Below are positions 32,668 through 41,300 of a DNA stretch of 42,198 nucleotides, in pieces (within the stretch, counting starts at the first letter, position 1; every line of letters begins with the position of its first letter). The position numbers were made by a program, and so were the translations under genes. The DNA comes from a virus: positions 1-42,198 of IMG/VR virus record IMGVR_UViG_3300042402_002099. One strand, given 5' to 3'. A model generated the notes under the pieces. The model was not told the origin of the DNA and did not search any database. It saw nothing but the letters and a program-made list of their open reading frames with translations.

Positions 32668-33426
32668 TTAAAGCTTTCTTGTTAGCAGTGCTAAACCAGT
32701 ACTTGTAACTTTTTTATCAAACATACGGAAATTTTTTAAATTTACCAAATTCCACTCCTCATTTTTTTCTAATTCTTTAATAAATTTCGTTGGGCCATCA
32801 AATGGAACAAAATCTTCTTTTGAATTTTCAGTTACTACAAAAGTCTTATGATAAGTTTCATCGGTATCATGTATAGTTATAATACCATTTTCAGACATTA
32901 TCTTTGAGTATAAATCAAAATCCAGTTTAACACCATCATATGAATGGTCTCCGTCAATATGTAAATAATCTATTTTAATATCTTGTCTTATAAAATAATC
33001 GTAATAAGCTTTTTCTGATGTTTGTAAAATAATTTGAGGATTAAAATGTTTTCTTAAAAATGAATTTTCATTTGACCAATCTACAAACCCACCAATACCA
33101 TTAGCAGCATCTACAATTATAGTAGTACCTATGTCACCCCATTCTGGAGAGTTATTTCCTTCAAATATTCCCTGTTCCCAAAGGTCACATCTAGCTTGTG
33201 TCATTAAACGTGGAATAAACCCACCTCCAGAACCAATACAGACACAAACTTTGGCACGATTGAACATTATAAGAGAATAAATCATAAGTCCATCTCCCAA
33301 ATGTAAATCAGTTGCACCATGTGACCAACGATATTTAACAGGGTCTAATATCGTATTACCATTTTCATCAATTATATGATTATTAGATAAGTAATCTTTT
33401 ATTAGTGTTTTGTTTAGTAATTGCAT
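32668..33426 (-). CDS. Class I SAM-dependent methyltransferase (Methyltransf_24 type)
   Basis: 252 residues. VCVCIGSGGGFIPRLM is the SAM-binding glycine-rich loop; IDYLHIDGDHSYDGVKLDFD and GIITIHDTDE are the conserved metal/SAM site of the Methyltransf_24 group, whose members O-methylate sugars or small acceptors. Its ATG at 33426 overlaps the preceding gene by 44 bases, the longest overlap in the window; no later start is available before the conserved N-terminal region, so the overlap seems real. Likely task: methylation of a sugar made by this island. Confidence 0.8.
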   Translation of the reverse strand: MQLLNKTLIKDYLSNNHIIDENGNTILDPVKYRWSHGATDLHLGDGLMIYSLIMFNRAKVCVCIGSGGGFIPRLMTQARCDLWEQGIFEGNNSPEWGDIGTTIIVDAANGIGGFVDWSNENSFLRKHFNPQIILQTSEKAYYDYFIRQDIKIDYLHIDGDHSYDGVKLDFDLYSKIMSENGIITIHDTDETYHKTFVVTENSKEDFVPFDGPTKFIKELEKNEEWNLVNLKNFRMFDKKVTSTGLALLTRKL

Positions 33427-34291
33427 TTATTTCATCTTTTATTTTAGGCCATAAAAATTCATCAAAAAATCTCATATGTTGTTCTCCGTCTGGATGCCAG
33501 CGACCACCTGTTAACATTTCATTTTTATTTAAAAACCATTCTATAATACCACCACCAAATCCGCGGATATTCACATCATCTGTAAATAAAAATTTAGTGA
33601 AATCTATCTTATCTATCAATGCATTCAAAATGTTCAATTCATGCCAAGAACCATCCAAAGCTTCTAATTTTTCAAAAATACCATTATTTGTTTTTAAATT
33701 TGCATAATTGCCTATTTGCAACTTATCTGGATTTTTTTGCAGATTTTTTAATTTTTCAACACTAGTGTCCATATCAAATAAATTACCAATAGTAATCATT
33801 TTATATGGTATATTTCTTTCCTCTAAATATTTTTGAGTGTGATATATGTTTTCTAAAGTTTCTAATACAGCACCATATAATGAATAATATTTTTCATAAA
33901 AATCTTTTGCAAAACCAAATACATCGGTTCCATTGTTCATATAATTTATCTTATTTATCCTTTCGGGAAACATATCCATAAAAGGGTAATTTTTTGCTTT
34001 ATCTTCTGTTACGAAAACTGGATAATCCCACCTATCAATTGTAGACCATTGAATTATTGCATAATCTGGTTTTTGAACATTATACGAATCATTTAAATAC
34101 CAAAAAGTTTTTCTTCTTATGGCCATATTTGAAGTACCTCCTGCAGATACATTTCTTACAACATTATATTGGAAACTATCAATGGGTAATCCATGTTTAA
34201 ACGGACTCAATCCATTTTTATAAAACCCTGCAACCCATGCACCATCAACGTCAGATGGTGTTGAAAAAGAGCACCCATTTACTAAAATCAT
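33383..34291 (-). CDS. SGNH/GDSL-like protein, copy 3
   Basis: 302 residues beginning MILVNGCSFSTPSDVDGAWV with the G-C-S-F-S block I, then RNVSAGGTSNMAIRR (block II Gly/Asn), AIIQWSTIDRWDYPVF (the same I-Q-W segment as in the copy at 18719), and GRWHPDGEQHMRFFDEFLWP as D-x-x-H block V. All catalytic positions are therefore visible. It is likely a glycan or acyl esterase. Its last 44 bases overlap the methyltransferase gene in another frame. Confidence 0.7.
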   Translation of the reverse strand: MILVNGCSFSTPSDVDGAWVAGFYKNGLSPFKHGLPIDSFQYNVVRNVSAGGTSNMAIRRKTFWYLNDSYNVQKPDYAIIQWSTIDRWDYPVFVTEDKAKNYPFMDMFPERINKINYMNNGTDVFGFAKDFYEKYYSLYGAVLETLENIYHTQKYLEERNIPYKMITIGNLFDMDTSVEKLKNLQKNPDKLQIGNYANLKTNNGIFEKLEALDGSWHELNILNALIDKIDFTKFLFTDDVNIRGFGGGIIEWFLNKNEMLTGGRWHPDGEQHMRFFDEFLWPKIKDEINAITKQNTNKRLLI

Positions 34292-35640
34292 ATTAATTTA
34301 TTTTTTTTGTTTTTTAAAACTGTATTTCTTAGAAGTAAACCATTTACATCATTTATTATTTTACAATAATGATTAAATAATTTTTCTTTGTTTTGTTTAA
34401 TTATTTTATATTTTTCAATATATAATTTTTTTAATTTATTTTGGTTTAATTTTTTTAAAGATTTTATTATCATATCTATTTGTTCAAATTCATTTTTGTC
34501 TTCAATTCCATTTAATTCAAATTCATCTAAAAATAAATCAATACCAATTCTTTTATATTCTTCATATACTTTTTTAGAACCATATATCATAAAAAACTTT
34601 TCGGCCAATATCGGCTTCAATGACTTTTCAGTAAAAAATCCATACTTTAAATTAAATATTGCATGAGTTTCACCAACCACATCTATATAAGAATTATTAT
34701 ACTCTTCATTTAAAAAATAATTTCGTAAATGATTAAATAAAAAATCATGGTCATCTTTGGTGACATTTATTCTATCTATAATTTTTAAAAATTTTTGATA
34801 ATATTCTTTATTAAAATATATTTTGTGGTTATTATTATGTTTTTGTGTACCATCTGTATATATTTTATCCTCTTTGGTTGCAACATTGTATTCATCAATA
34901 AATCTTTCATTTACATTGTTTTCCCCAATATGTAAAACATTATTTTTATCTGCATCTAATAAAAATTTAATTCTATGGTATCTTGGTTTTAAACAAGTAT
35001 GTGAGTATACCTTTGACCTATGTAATTTATTATTTATATTAAATTTTGAAAATATTGTTTTAAAATCAATATGGTATTCTGCAGAAGCGTATGCCATATT
35101 TGGATATAAAACTCGCATCATTTGTCCTTCTGCTAATAAATGAAACAATGAATAAAAAGAATCATAGTAAAAATTTTTCTTATCTTTAAATAATTCATAA
35201 TCTGATATTTTTATATGTTTAAATTTAAAATCATATAAAAAGTATTCTTCTTCATCTTCATAGTTTACAGCTTCTAATATTGCAAAATTAAAAAATACTT
35301 CTACATTTCTTTCAACATATATTTGTTCTAATTTATAGAAATCTGATTTATTGTTTTTTAACAATGGAAAATATAATTCATACCACAATTTTCTATCACA
35401 TATTATAGTCAAATCATTTGGTGGATTTAAATAATATGAATCAATATCAATTAAATTTTTTGAATTTGATATTTTCAAAAATATATCATCTAAATAATGA
35501 TTTATATCAATCAAATCATCTCCGTATTTTATAGTTAATGTATTATAGTAATTGTTTACATATTCCGATTTTACTAAGTCAGCTTCCGGAAATAAACAAT
35601 TCAATTCAAAACTATTACACAATATGTTTAGATACTTCAT
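34288..35640 (-). CDS. Fucosyltransferase-like glycosyltransferase, divergent copy 3
   Basis: 450 residues, extremely rich in Asn, Lys, Ile, Phe and Tyr. The C-terminal region has IDVVGETHA, then FFTEKSLKPILAEKFFMIYG and a following YEEYKRIGIDLF, which matches the E-x-x ... T-E-K-x-x-K-P ... G core of the proteins at 13466 and 20441, so it is placed in the same GT-B/GT10-like group. The first 240 residues show no familiar motif. It is more A/T-rich than its neighbours, a possible sign of separate acquisition. It overlaps both neighbouring genes by 4 bases. Less certain than copies 1 and 2. Confidence 0.55.
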   Translation of the reverse strand: MKYLNILCNSFELNCLFPEADLVKSEYVNNYYNTLTIKYGDDLIDINHYLDDIFLKISNSKNLIDIDSYYLNPPNDLTIICDRKLWYELYFPLLKNNKSDFYKLEQIYVERNVEVFFNFAILEAVNYEDEEEYFLYDFKFKHIKISDYELFKDKKNFYYDSFYSLFHLLAEGQMMRVLYPNMAYASAEYHIDFKTIFSKFNINNKLHRSKVYSHTCLKPRYHRIKFLLDADKNNVLHIGENNVNERFIDEYNVATKEDKIYTDGTQKHNNNHKIYFNKEYYQKFLKIIDRINVTKDDHDFLFNHLRNYFLNEEYNNSYIDVVGETHAIFNLKYGFFTEKSLKPILAEKFFMIYGSKKVYEEYKRIGIDLFLDEFELNGIEDKNEFEQIDMIIKSLKKLNQNKLKKLYIEKYKIIKQNKEKLFNHYCKIINDVNGLLLRNTVLKNKKNKLI

Positions 35641-36611
35641 ATTATTTCTATTATTTCTTTAATCCAATTTTGTTTATTTGTATACTTTGTTAGTCCGTCT
35701 CTTAATTTACAAAATTCTAAATTTACTTTTTCAAAACTATCTTCTTGTAATTCTAAATATCTTTGATGAAATTCTCCTTTAGAATTTGCTCGATATTTGT
35801 AATCAATATGTTTCATCCAATCGGTATGTATAATTGGAACCTTACCACTATCCACTGCATCAAATATTGCATAACCAAATGGTTCTTTTGTATAACATCC
35901 ATGAAATATTTGAAAGTTTCCTTCAAAGAATTTATTATGAAATGTGTAATCAAACTCCATAAACCTATGATAGTCGGAATTTGTATTTGACCCTTCTAAC
36001 ATTCTTTTATAATCATATTTGTTTGAAAATATAATTGATGGAATGTAATCTAAATAATGTGCATTCTTTCTGGTCTCACATCTTGCAGCATATCCAATTT
36101 TATCACTTACAATGCCTGTAAATGGTTTACCATGTTTCCATTCGTAATAATTTGTAATTGTTTTTGTTTTTGGATATTCGTTGTGTATCGTATCGTTCTC
36201 ATATCCTATCCAAACTATGTTATCGGAATTATCTAATATTTCTTTTTGCCATTCCCAATCTACTTTTGTCATTAAATTTTCATAATCGGAATTTAATCCC
36301 AACATATCAGGAATGAAAGCATGGACAAATGTAAGATAAGTTTTGTGTAAATAGTTTTTAATAACAGGATTTGGTTTGTAAGAATGGTGTAAGAAAATAA
36401 TCTTATCACATTCTTTTAATATCCTATCAACTTCTTTTTCGTTTTCGTAAGTGTAGATTGCACCAAATTCTTTAATTAAAGGTCTACCATCAATTACGAT
36501 TTTGTAATCTTCTTTGACTAATGGTAAAATATTTTCTATAAAATTATTGCACCACAAATCGGCACCACCAATAATATTTTTTCCGTAACCTGTTGTAATA
36601 AAAACTATCAT
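35637..36611 (-). CDS. GT-B glycosyltransferase (GT4-like)
   Basis: 324 residues. The N-terminal IVFITTGYGKNIIGGADLWC has the glycine-rich loop seen at the start of GT4-like enzymes. In the C-terminal half KIGYAARCETRKNAHYLDYI provides the R/K donor-phosphate contacts and E243-P-F-G-Y-A-I-F-D-A with SGKVPII corresponds to the E-x7-E motif, though the second acid is Asp. This is a retaining transferase fold that uses nucleotide sugars. It is the first transferase after the oxygenase/polyproline module and could act on hydroxylated residues; that link is inferred from neighbourhood only. Confidence 0.75.
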   Translation of the reverse strand: MIVFITTGYGKNIIGGADLWCNNFIENILPLVKEDYKIVIDGRPLIKEFGAIYTYENEKEVDRILKECDKIIFLHHSYKPNPVIKNYLHKTYLTFVHAFIPDMLGLNSDYENLMTKVDWEWQKEILDNSDNIVWIGYENDTIHNEYPKTKTITNYYEWKHGKPFTGIVSDKIGYAARCETRKNAHYLDYIPSIIFSNKYDYKRMLEGSNTNSDYHRFMEFDYTFHNKFFEGNFQIFHGCYTKEPFGYAIFDAVDSGKVPIIHTDWMKHIDYKYRANSKGEFHQRYLELQEDSFEKVNLEFCKLRDGLTKYTNKQNWIKEIIEII

Positions 36612-36618
36612 AACTTAT

Positions 36619-37194
36619 TTAATTTTCTAAATATTGTTTATCCATTGTAAACCACATTGATAATGTTAATCTTTCACCTTTTTCAATCATTTTTACCCCA
36701 TGCAAACAACTCTCATCACTTTTAAATATTAAAACTGAACCTTTTTGTGGTGTACATTCATATTCTATTTCATTTGAGTTTTCTTTCATTATTATAGTTT
36801 CACCTCCTTCAAAATCATCATTAATATACATCACTGCAGTGAAGGTTCTCATATGTAAAATATGTTTGTCATTGTCATATCCATTATCTTTATGAATTGC
36901 CATTGATTTACCTTCCTTCCACATTACTAATGTGGTAACATTTGGGAATACATTTACACCATACGATTTTTTTATTAAATTTGTTATAATTTCTCTACAT
37001 TTACCTATTTCATTTTTAATTTCGGTATTTTTTAAAAGATTCCAATACAAAGTGTTTTCTTCAAACCAAGGTAAAATATGAATATCATTTATACCATTAC
37101 TATGATTATTTTTATAGTAATTAAAAATAGTATCACACTCTAAACTTGATATAATATTATCGTACTTAAAAATTAAATTTTCTTTTATAATCAT
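36619..37194 (-). CDS. 2-oxoglutarate/Fe(II) oxygenase (prolyl-4-hydroxylase type), copy B
   Basis: 191 residues of double-stranded beta-helix pattern. H101-x-D103 (AIHKDNGYD), YINDDFEGGETII, PQKGSVLIFKSDESCLHGVK with distal H165, and R175 in GERLTLSMWF that binds 2-oxoglutarate: all four cofactor residues are present. The family includes prolyl and lysyl hydroxylases and many phage-encoded members. It follows the polyproline protein by 10 bases and is a relative of the oxygenase upstream of that gene (37909-38391). Confidence 0.87.
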   Translation of the reverse strand: MIIKENLIFKYDNIISSLECDTIFNYYKNNHSNGINDIHILPWFEENTLYWNLLKNTEIKNEIGKCREIITNLIKKSYGVNVFPNVTTLVMWKEGKSMAIHKDNGYDNDKHILHMRTFTAVMYINDDFEGGETIIMKENSNEIEYECTPQKGSVLIFKSDESCLHGVKMIEKGERLTLSMWFTMDKQYLEN

Positions 37195-37204
37195 AATTTA
37201 TTTA

Positions 37205-37900
37205 TTATGCACACTCCACACAATCACCATTTGTAGTACATGGGTCTGGACAAGATGATACTGTCATTAATCCAGAATCAGAGTTTATATCTGTACCATT
37301 TTGCACACATACTGTTCTAGAAGACCCTGGTCCAACAGTCAATTCGTCTAAAATACCATCCGAACATCTATTATATGTGAATGTTATACCACCATCGTTA
37401 CGTCCACCCTCATTAGTAACCCTATAACATTCACATTCAGGTGATGTACCACCATCACATGTTCCTGTACTATTAATAGTTCCTGAATTATTATTAACAT
37501 AATACCAATTGTCCCCTATTGAATACCAACCAGATAGAACAGTTCTTAATAGCTCTGGTTCTGCATCAAAATATGTATATAATATACAATTTGCAATCAA
37601 AGTTTGACAGGTACTATAAATAGTGATAATAGGGCCTAATGAATCACATGCATCCTGTGCACTTGTTGTACTACGAATAGCTGGAAATGAATAATATGTC
37701 GGAGCCGGTGGAGGTGGTGGTGGCGGAGGAGGCGGTGGTGGAGGAGGAGGGCCGGGTTTACTATATCCTAAAAATTCTTTCATACCATGTGGTGCAGTTT
37801 TTCCAGCAGCTTCGGAATATACTCTTAATATATTAGATGTAGAACCCAATTCAGCTTTAATTTGTGACATCGATATAGGTCCGGTACTTTGTAACGCCAT
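37205..37900 (-). CDS. Tail-associated protein with 15-proline linker and Cys-rich C-terminus
   Basis: 231 residues in three parts. Residues 1-46 (MALQSTGPISMSQIKAELGS ... KTAPHGMKEFLGY) resemble the short N-terminal module of many phage tail/fibre proteins. Residues 51-65 are 15 consecutive prolines followed by A-P. The C-terminal 160 residues contain 12 cysteines in a beta-rich domain with CYRVTNEGG, ITFTYNRCSDG and LTVGPGSSRTVCVQN segments, resembling repeats in Bacteroidota phage structural proteins. It sits between two P4H-type oxygenases and next to the tail fibre gene, so the polyproline may be a hydroxylated rigid rod. The proline codons are mixed (CCT, CCA, CCG), which argues for selection and against slippage. 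Confidence 0.7.
   Translation of the reverse strand: MALQSTGPISMSQIKAELGSTSNILRVYSEAAGKTAPHGMKEFLGYSKPGPPPPPPPPPPPPPPPAPTYYSFPAIRSTTSAQDACDSLGPIITIYSTCQTLIANCILYTYFDAEPELLRTVLSGWYSIGDNWYYVNNNSGTINSTGTCDGGTSPECECYRVTNEGGRNDGGITFTYNRCSDGILDELTVGPGSSRTVCVQNGTDINSDSGLMTVSSCPDPCTTNGDCVECA
37706..37750 (-). other. 15-codon polyproline tract
   Basis: Fifteen consecutive CCN codons with varied third bases, encoding a polyproline-II linker of about 45 A if fully extended. It is the most GC-rich spot in the region. Runs of this length stall ribosomes unless EF-P is present. Confidence 0.9.
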
Positions 37901-37908
37901 ATATTATT

Positions 37909-38391
37909 TTATTTAGGCCAACAATTTAATGAATATCTTTTTCCATCGGTTAATTTTTTAACTCCATGTAAAATATTTGAATCAAAAATAAATATACTTC
38001 CCTGTTTTTTGGGTAACATAATTTCTACATCATTTAGTAAATAGTAAAAATCACCACCATCATACTCTTCATTTAATTGAATAATAATAGTAATAGTTCC
38101 ACCTCTTGCAACTTCACTACTATCTGGATGTAATTCTAATTCATTGTCAATATCATAAGAATTAAATACAAAATATTGTATATTAGTATATTGTTTATCA
38201 AATATATCTAATTCATTTAATTTATTAATTATTTTATTTTCAATATCAAATTGTATTGATTCTACAAACGTACACCTTCTTTCTATAACATTTATTGAGT
38301 TAAATACTGGTTGTGAATTAAATTTATATTGATTTATTATAAAATTACACTCCTCTATTGTTAGAAAGTTTTCTATTAAATTTGTATACAT
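37909..38391 (-). CDS. 2-oxoglutarate/Fe(II) oxygenase (prolyl-4-hydroxylase type), copy A
   Basis: 160 residues; H88-x-D90 (LELHPDSSE), YDGGDFYYL, QGSIFIFDSNILHGVK with distal H142, and R152 in GKRYSLNCW. These are the metal-binding facial triad and the 2-oxoglutarate Arg of the P4H/PKHD group. It is shorter at the N-terminus than copy B but has the full catalytic core. It lies 1 base after the tail-fibre gene and 8 bases before the polyproline protein, consistent with co-expression. Substrate is not known. Confidence 0.88.
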   Translation of the reverse strand: MYTNLIENFLTIEECNFIINQYKFNSQPVFNSINVIERRCTFVESIQFDIENKIINKLNELDIFDKQYTNIQYFVFNSYDIDNELELHPDSSEVARGGTITIIIQLNEEYDGGDFYYLLNDVEIMLPKKQGSIFIFDSNILHGVKKLTDGKRYSLNCWPK

Positions 38392-38392
38392 A

Positions 38393-41300
38393 TTATTTAT
38401 TCTTTTTTAATTCTTCGATTTCTTTTTTTAATTCTTTAATAGATTCCACTAATAATGGAACTATTTTTTCATATTGAATTGTTAGATAATTTTCACCCGA
38501 TTTACTTTGGTTGGTATGATTTATTGTATCAAATGGTGCAAGTGAAACGATTTCAGGCATAACCTCTTGAACTTCTTGTGCAATAAATCCAACTTCTCTT
38601 TTATTTGTATTTTTTTGATTTAGTTCTTTAGCTGTTTCGTTCCAATTAAAGTATACACCATTTATTTTAGATAATTTTTCCAAAGGTGAATCTATGTTAA
38701 TTATGTTTGTTTTTAATCTTTTATCGGACGTATTTGCAACTACATCACCAAGAACACGCAATTCCGTTCCATCTAATGTTGCCCATGTATCTCCATTTAT
38801 TTTACCCCACGAAAACCCATTTTCTGCTATACTTACGATTGTCCTACTTGTTGTTTCTAATCCAGGTACTCCACAATTTGTTACAATAGTATATCCTCTT
38901 ATAGCACCAAGTAAACTACTATTTTTTTGGTCAATAAATCTAAAATCCGAACCAGGTTCTAAAAAAAATGATGGTGATGTACATGTACCACCATTTATAT
39001 AGTGATATCCTATGATATTATTTTGACCAGAGTAATTTAAAGTTCCACCTATGGTAGTATTACCGGATATACTAACATTACCACTACTATCTACTTGAAA
39101 TTTATTAGGGCCGATATTAATAGTACCACCTGTTATAGTAGCACCACTTAATGTTCCACTAAATGTACCACTTGCACCCGTAATATCTCCTTTGAAAAAT
39201 GCATTACCTGATGTATCAATGTAGAATTGAGGTGCATGTATGGAACCACCACTATATAAAGTTATACCTGCTGTTGAATATCCAGATGTATCTTTTGTTC
39301 CACTAAATATTGAATCACTATCTATTTTCCAACCACCAACCTGACCCGCAGTTTTGTTCGAATTATTTTGTTGAGCAGTTGCACCTGCTGCAGCACCATC
39401 TTTAACGGTTGTTGCAGATGTACCACCAATAGTTGCAGTTCCTGAAATTGAAACACTTCCTGCTATTGTAACACCTTCGGACTCAGTAAATTTAATATAT
39501 GCACCAGACGGGTCACCAAATCTCATACTACCCGTTGTATCTAAGTAATATCCTTTCCCGGCCATCAATGCAGTTGCGTTTGCACTTCTAATAAATCCTT
39601 TATCACTTACACCATATGTTCCCATTACTAAACCTCTTGTAATAGTTGCATCTTGTGCCAAAAGGATATCTGTTGCAACCGAACTAAATGTTGCACCAAA
39701 TGAACTCCATTGATTTAAATATGATGTACCAGTTATTGGTTTATCCACTGCACCATCTGCAGTAGATGTGTGTCCTACTTTTGTTAAATAGTATTGTGAA
39801 TTACTACCTCGTACAACATCTATTCTAACGGATGATGAAAAATATGCCGTATTTGGTGCCCAATCTCCTCTATAAACTACACCTGGTCCTGTACCACCAT
39901 CTGCACCATCCAAACCAGGTGTCCCTGCAGCTCCCGTATTCACTTTTGTAAATCTTACTACAATCGTTTGTGTTTGACCAGTAGTACCTTCACTATCACT
40001 ATGTGTTACAACAATTGTAGCAGATGCTTCAGCTGCATTCATTACCGCAGATGTCATTGTTAATGTTGCACCACTAATTGTTGGGTTAGTAGAAAATCCG
40101 GTATAAGTTGCAGTCATAGATGTGAATCTACTCGTAGTTCCTTCTAATGCAGATACTGTCACATTTGACAAAATTCCAGTTTGAACACCAGATGCATTTG
40201 CTAATACCGATTGTGCTTGTGGAGTTGCAGATATAACTACATTTGGAACTGCCGTTTTTGATTTTGAAACAGTTGCAATTATATTTTTAGTACCCGATAC
40301 TCCTTCACTATCTGTATAATTAACAGGTATTGTTACTTGACCCGTATCGGAAAACATCGAAGAAGCCGTTGATGTAAATGTTATGGTATTGGTCGAAACT
40401 GTACCTGCCAATCCGTTTGTATATGTTGGAGTACCTATTGATGTGAAACGACTAGTATTACCTTCCAATGCCGTTATTGTCAAAGTTGTAGGTGATGCAG
40501 AACCGCTACCTCGTGAATTTGAAGATATTGATTGTGCGGATGGAGATACTGCGACAACAACATTTGGAGTTCCTACTTTTGATTTAGTATATGTTACTAA
40601 TTTTGTTGTATCAGATGTATCACCTGCACCATCTTTATATCGTATAGTCAAATTCAAAGAACCACTATCAGCATCTAATCTTGTTATGAAATAATCGGTT
40701 GTTGAATAATTCAATGAACCAGTTTGAACATTTGTTGCAACAGCCGATATAACATCAAATCTATTATTTGCAGTTAATCCATTACTATGTGCTATAATTT
40801 CATTACCAACTTTAACACTAACTGAACCACTACTCAATACGAAAGAACCACTTTCTACAAATCCAGTAGAACGTGCCGGTAGTGATGCATTATCGTTTGT
40901 CAAAGATACGGATAATCCATCCAATATTTTTACAGGACTTATTTTGATTGCATCGGAAAATACATTACCAAATTGGTCGGAACCAGAAATAGAATAAATT
41001 GTCTCACCAGTTGAATATGGATATGAAGTTCCAGATATCGTATAAGTATCCACACCATTGGTTGCATTCGTAGATACCAATGTTAATGGTGGTTTACCAC
41101 TTCCAGAATTTACAGTTAAAGGTGTAGTTGCCGATGCCAAATTTTTTCTTTTAGCCTCTATTGTAATAACCTGTCCTGTTGGGTTTAAAGATAAATCGGT
41201 TGCTTTATAAATAAATTGATTTGTATTTGCAGTTACGAATACACCCGGAGCATTATCCCCATCTTCAAATCTATAAATTGTTTCAAATTCCTGAAATCCT

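Noticed and set aside
37706-37750. Proline tract as a simple slippage microsatellite
   Set aside because: The codons vary in third position (CCT, CCA, CCG), so it is not a pure nucleotide repeat.
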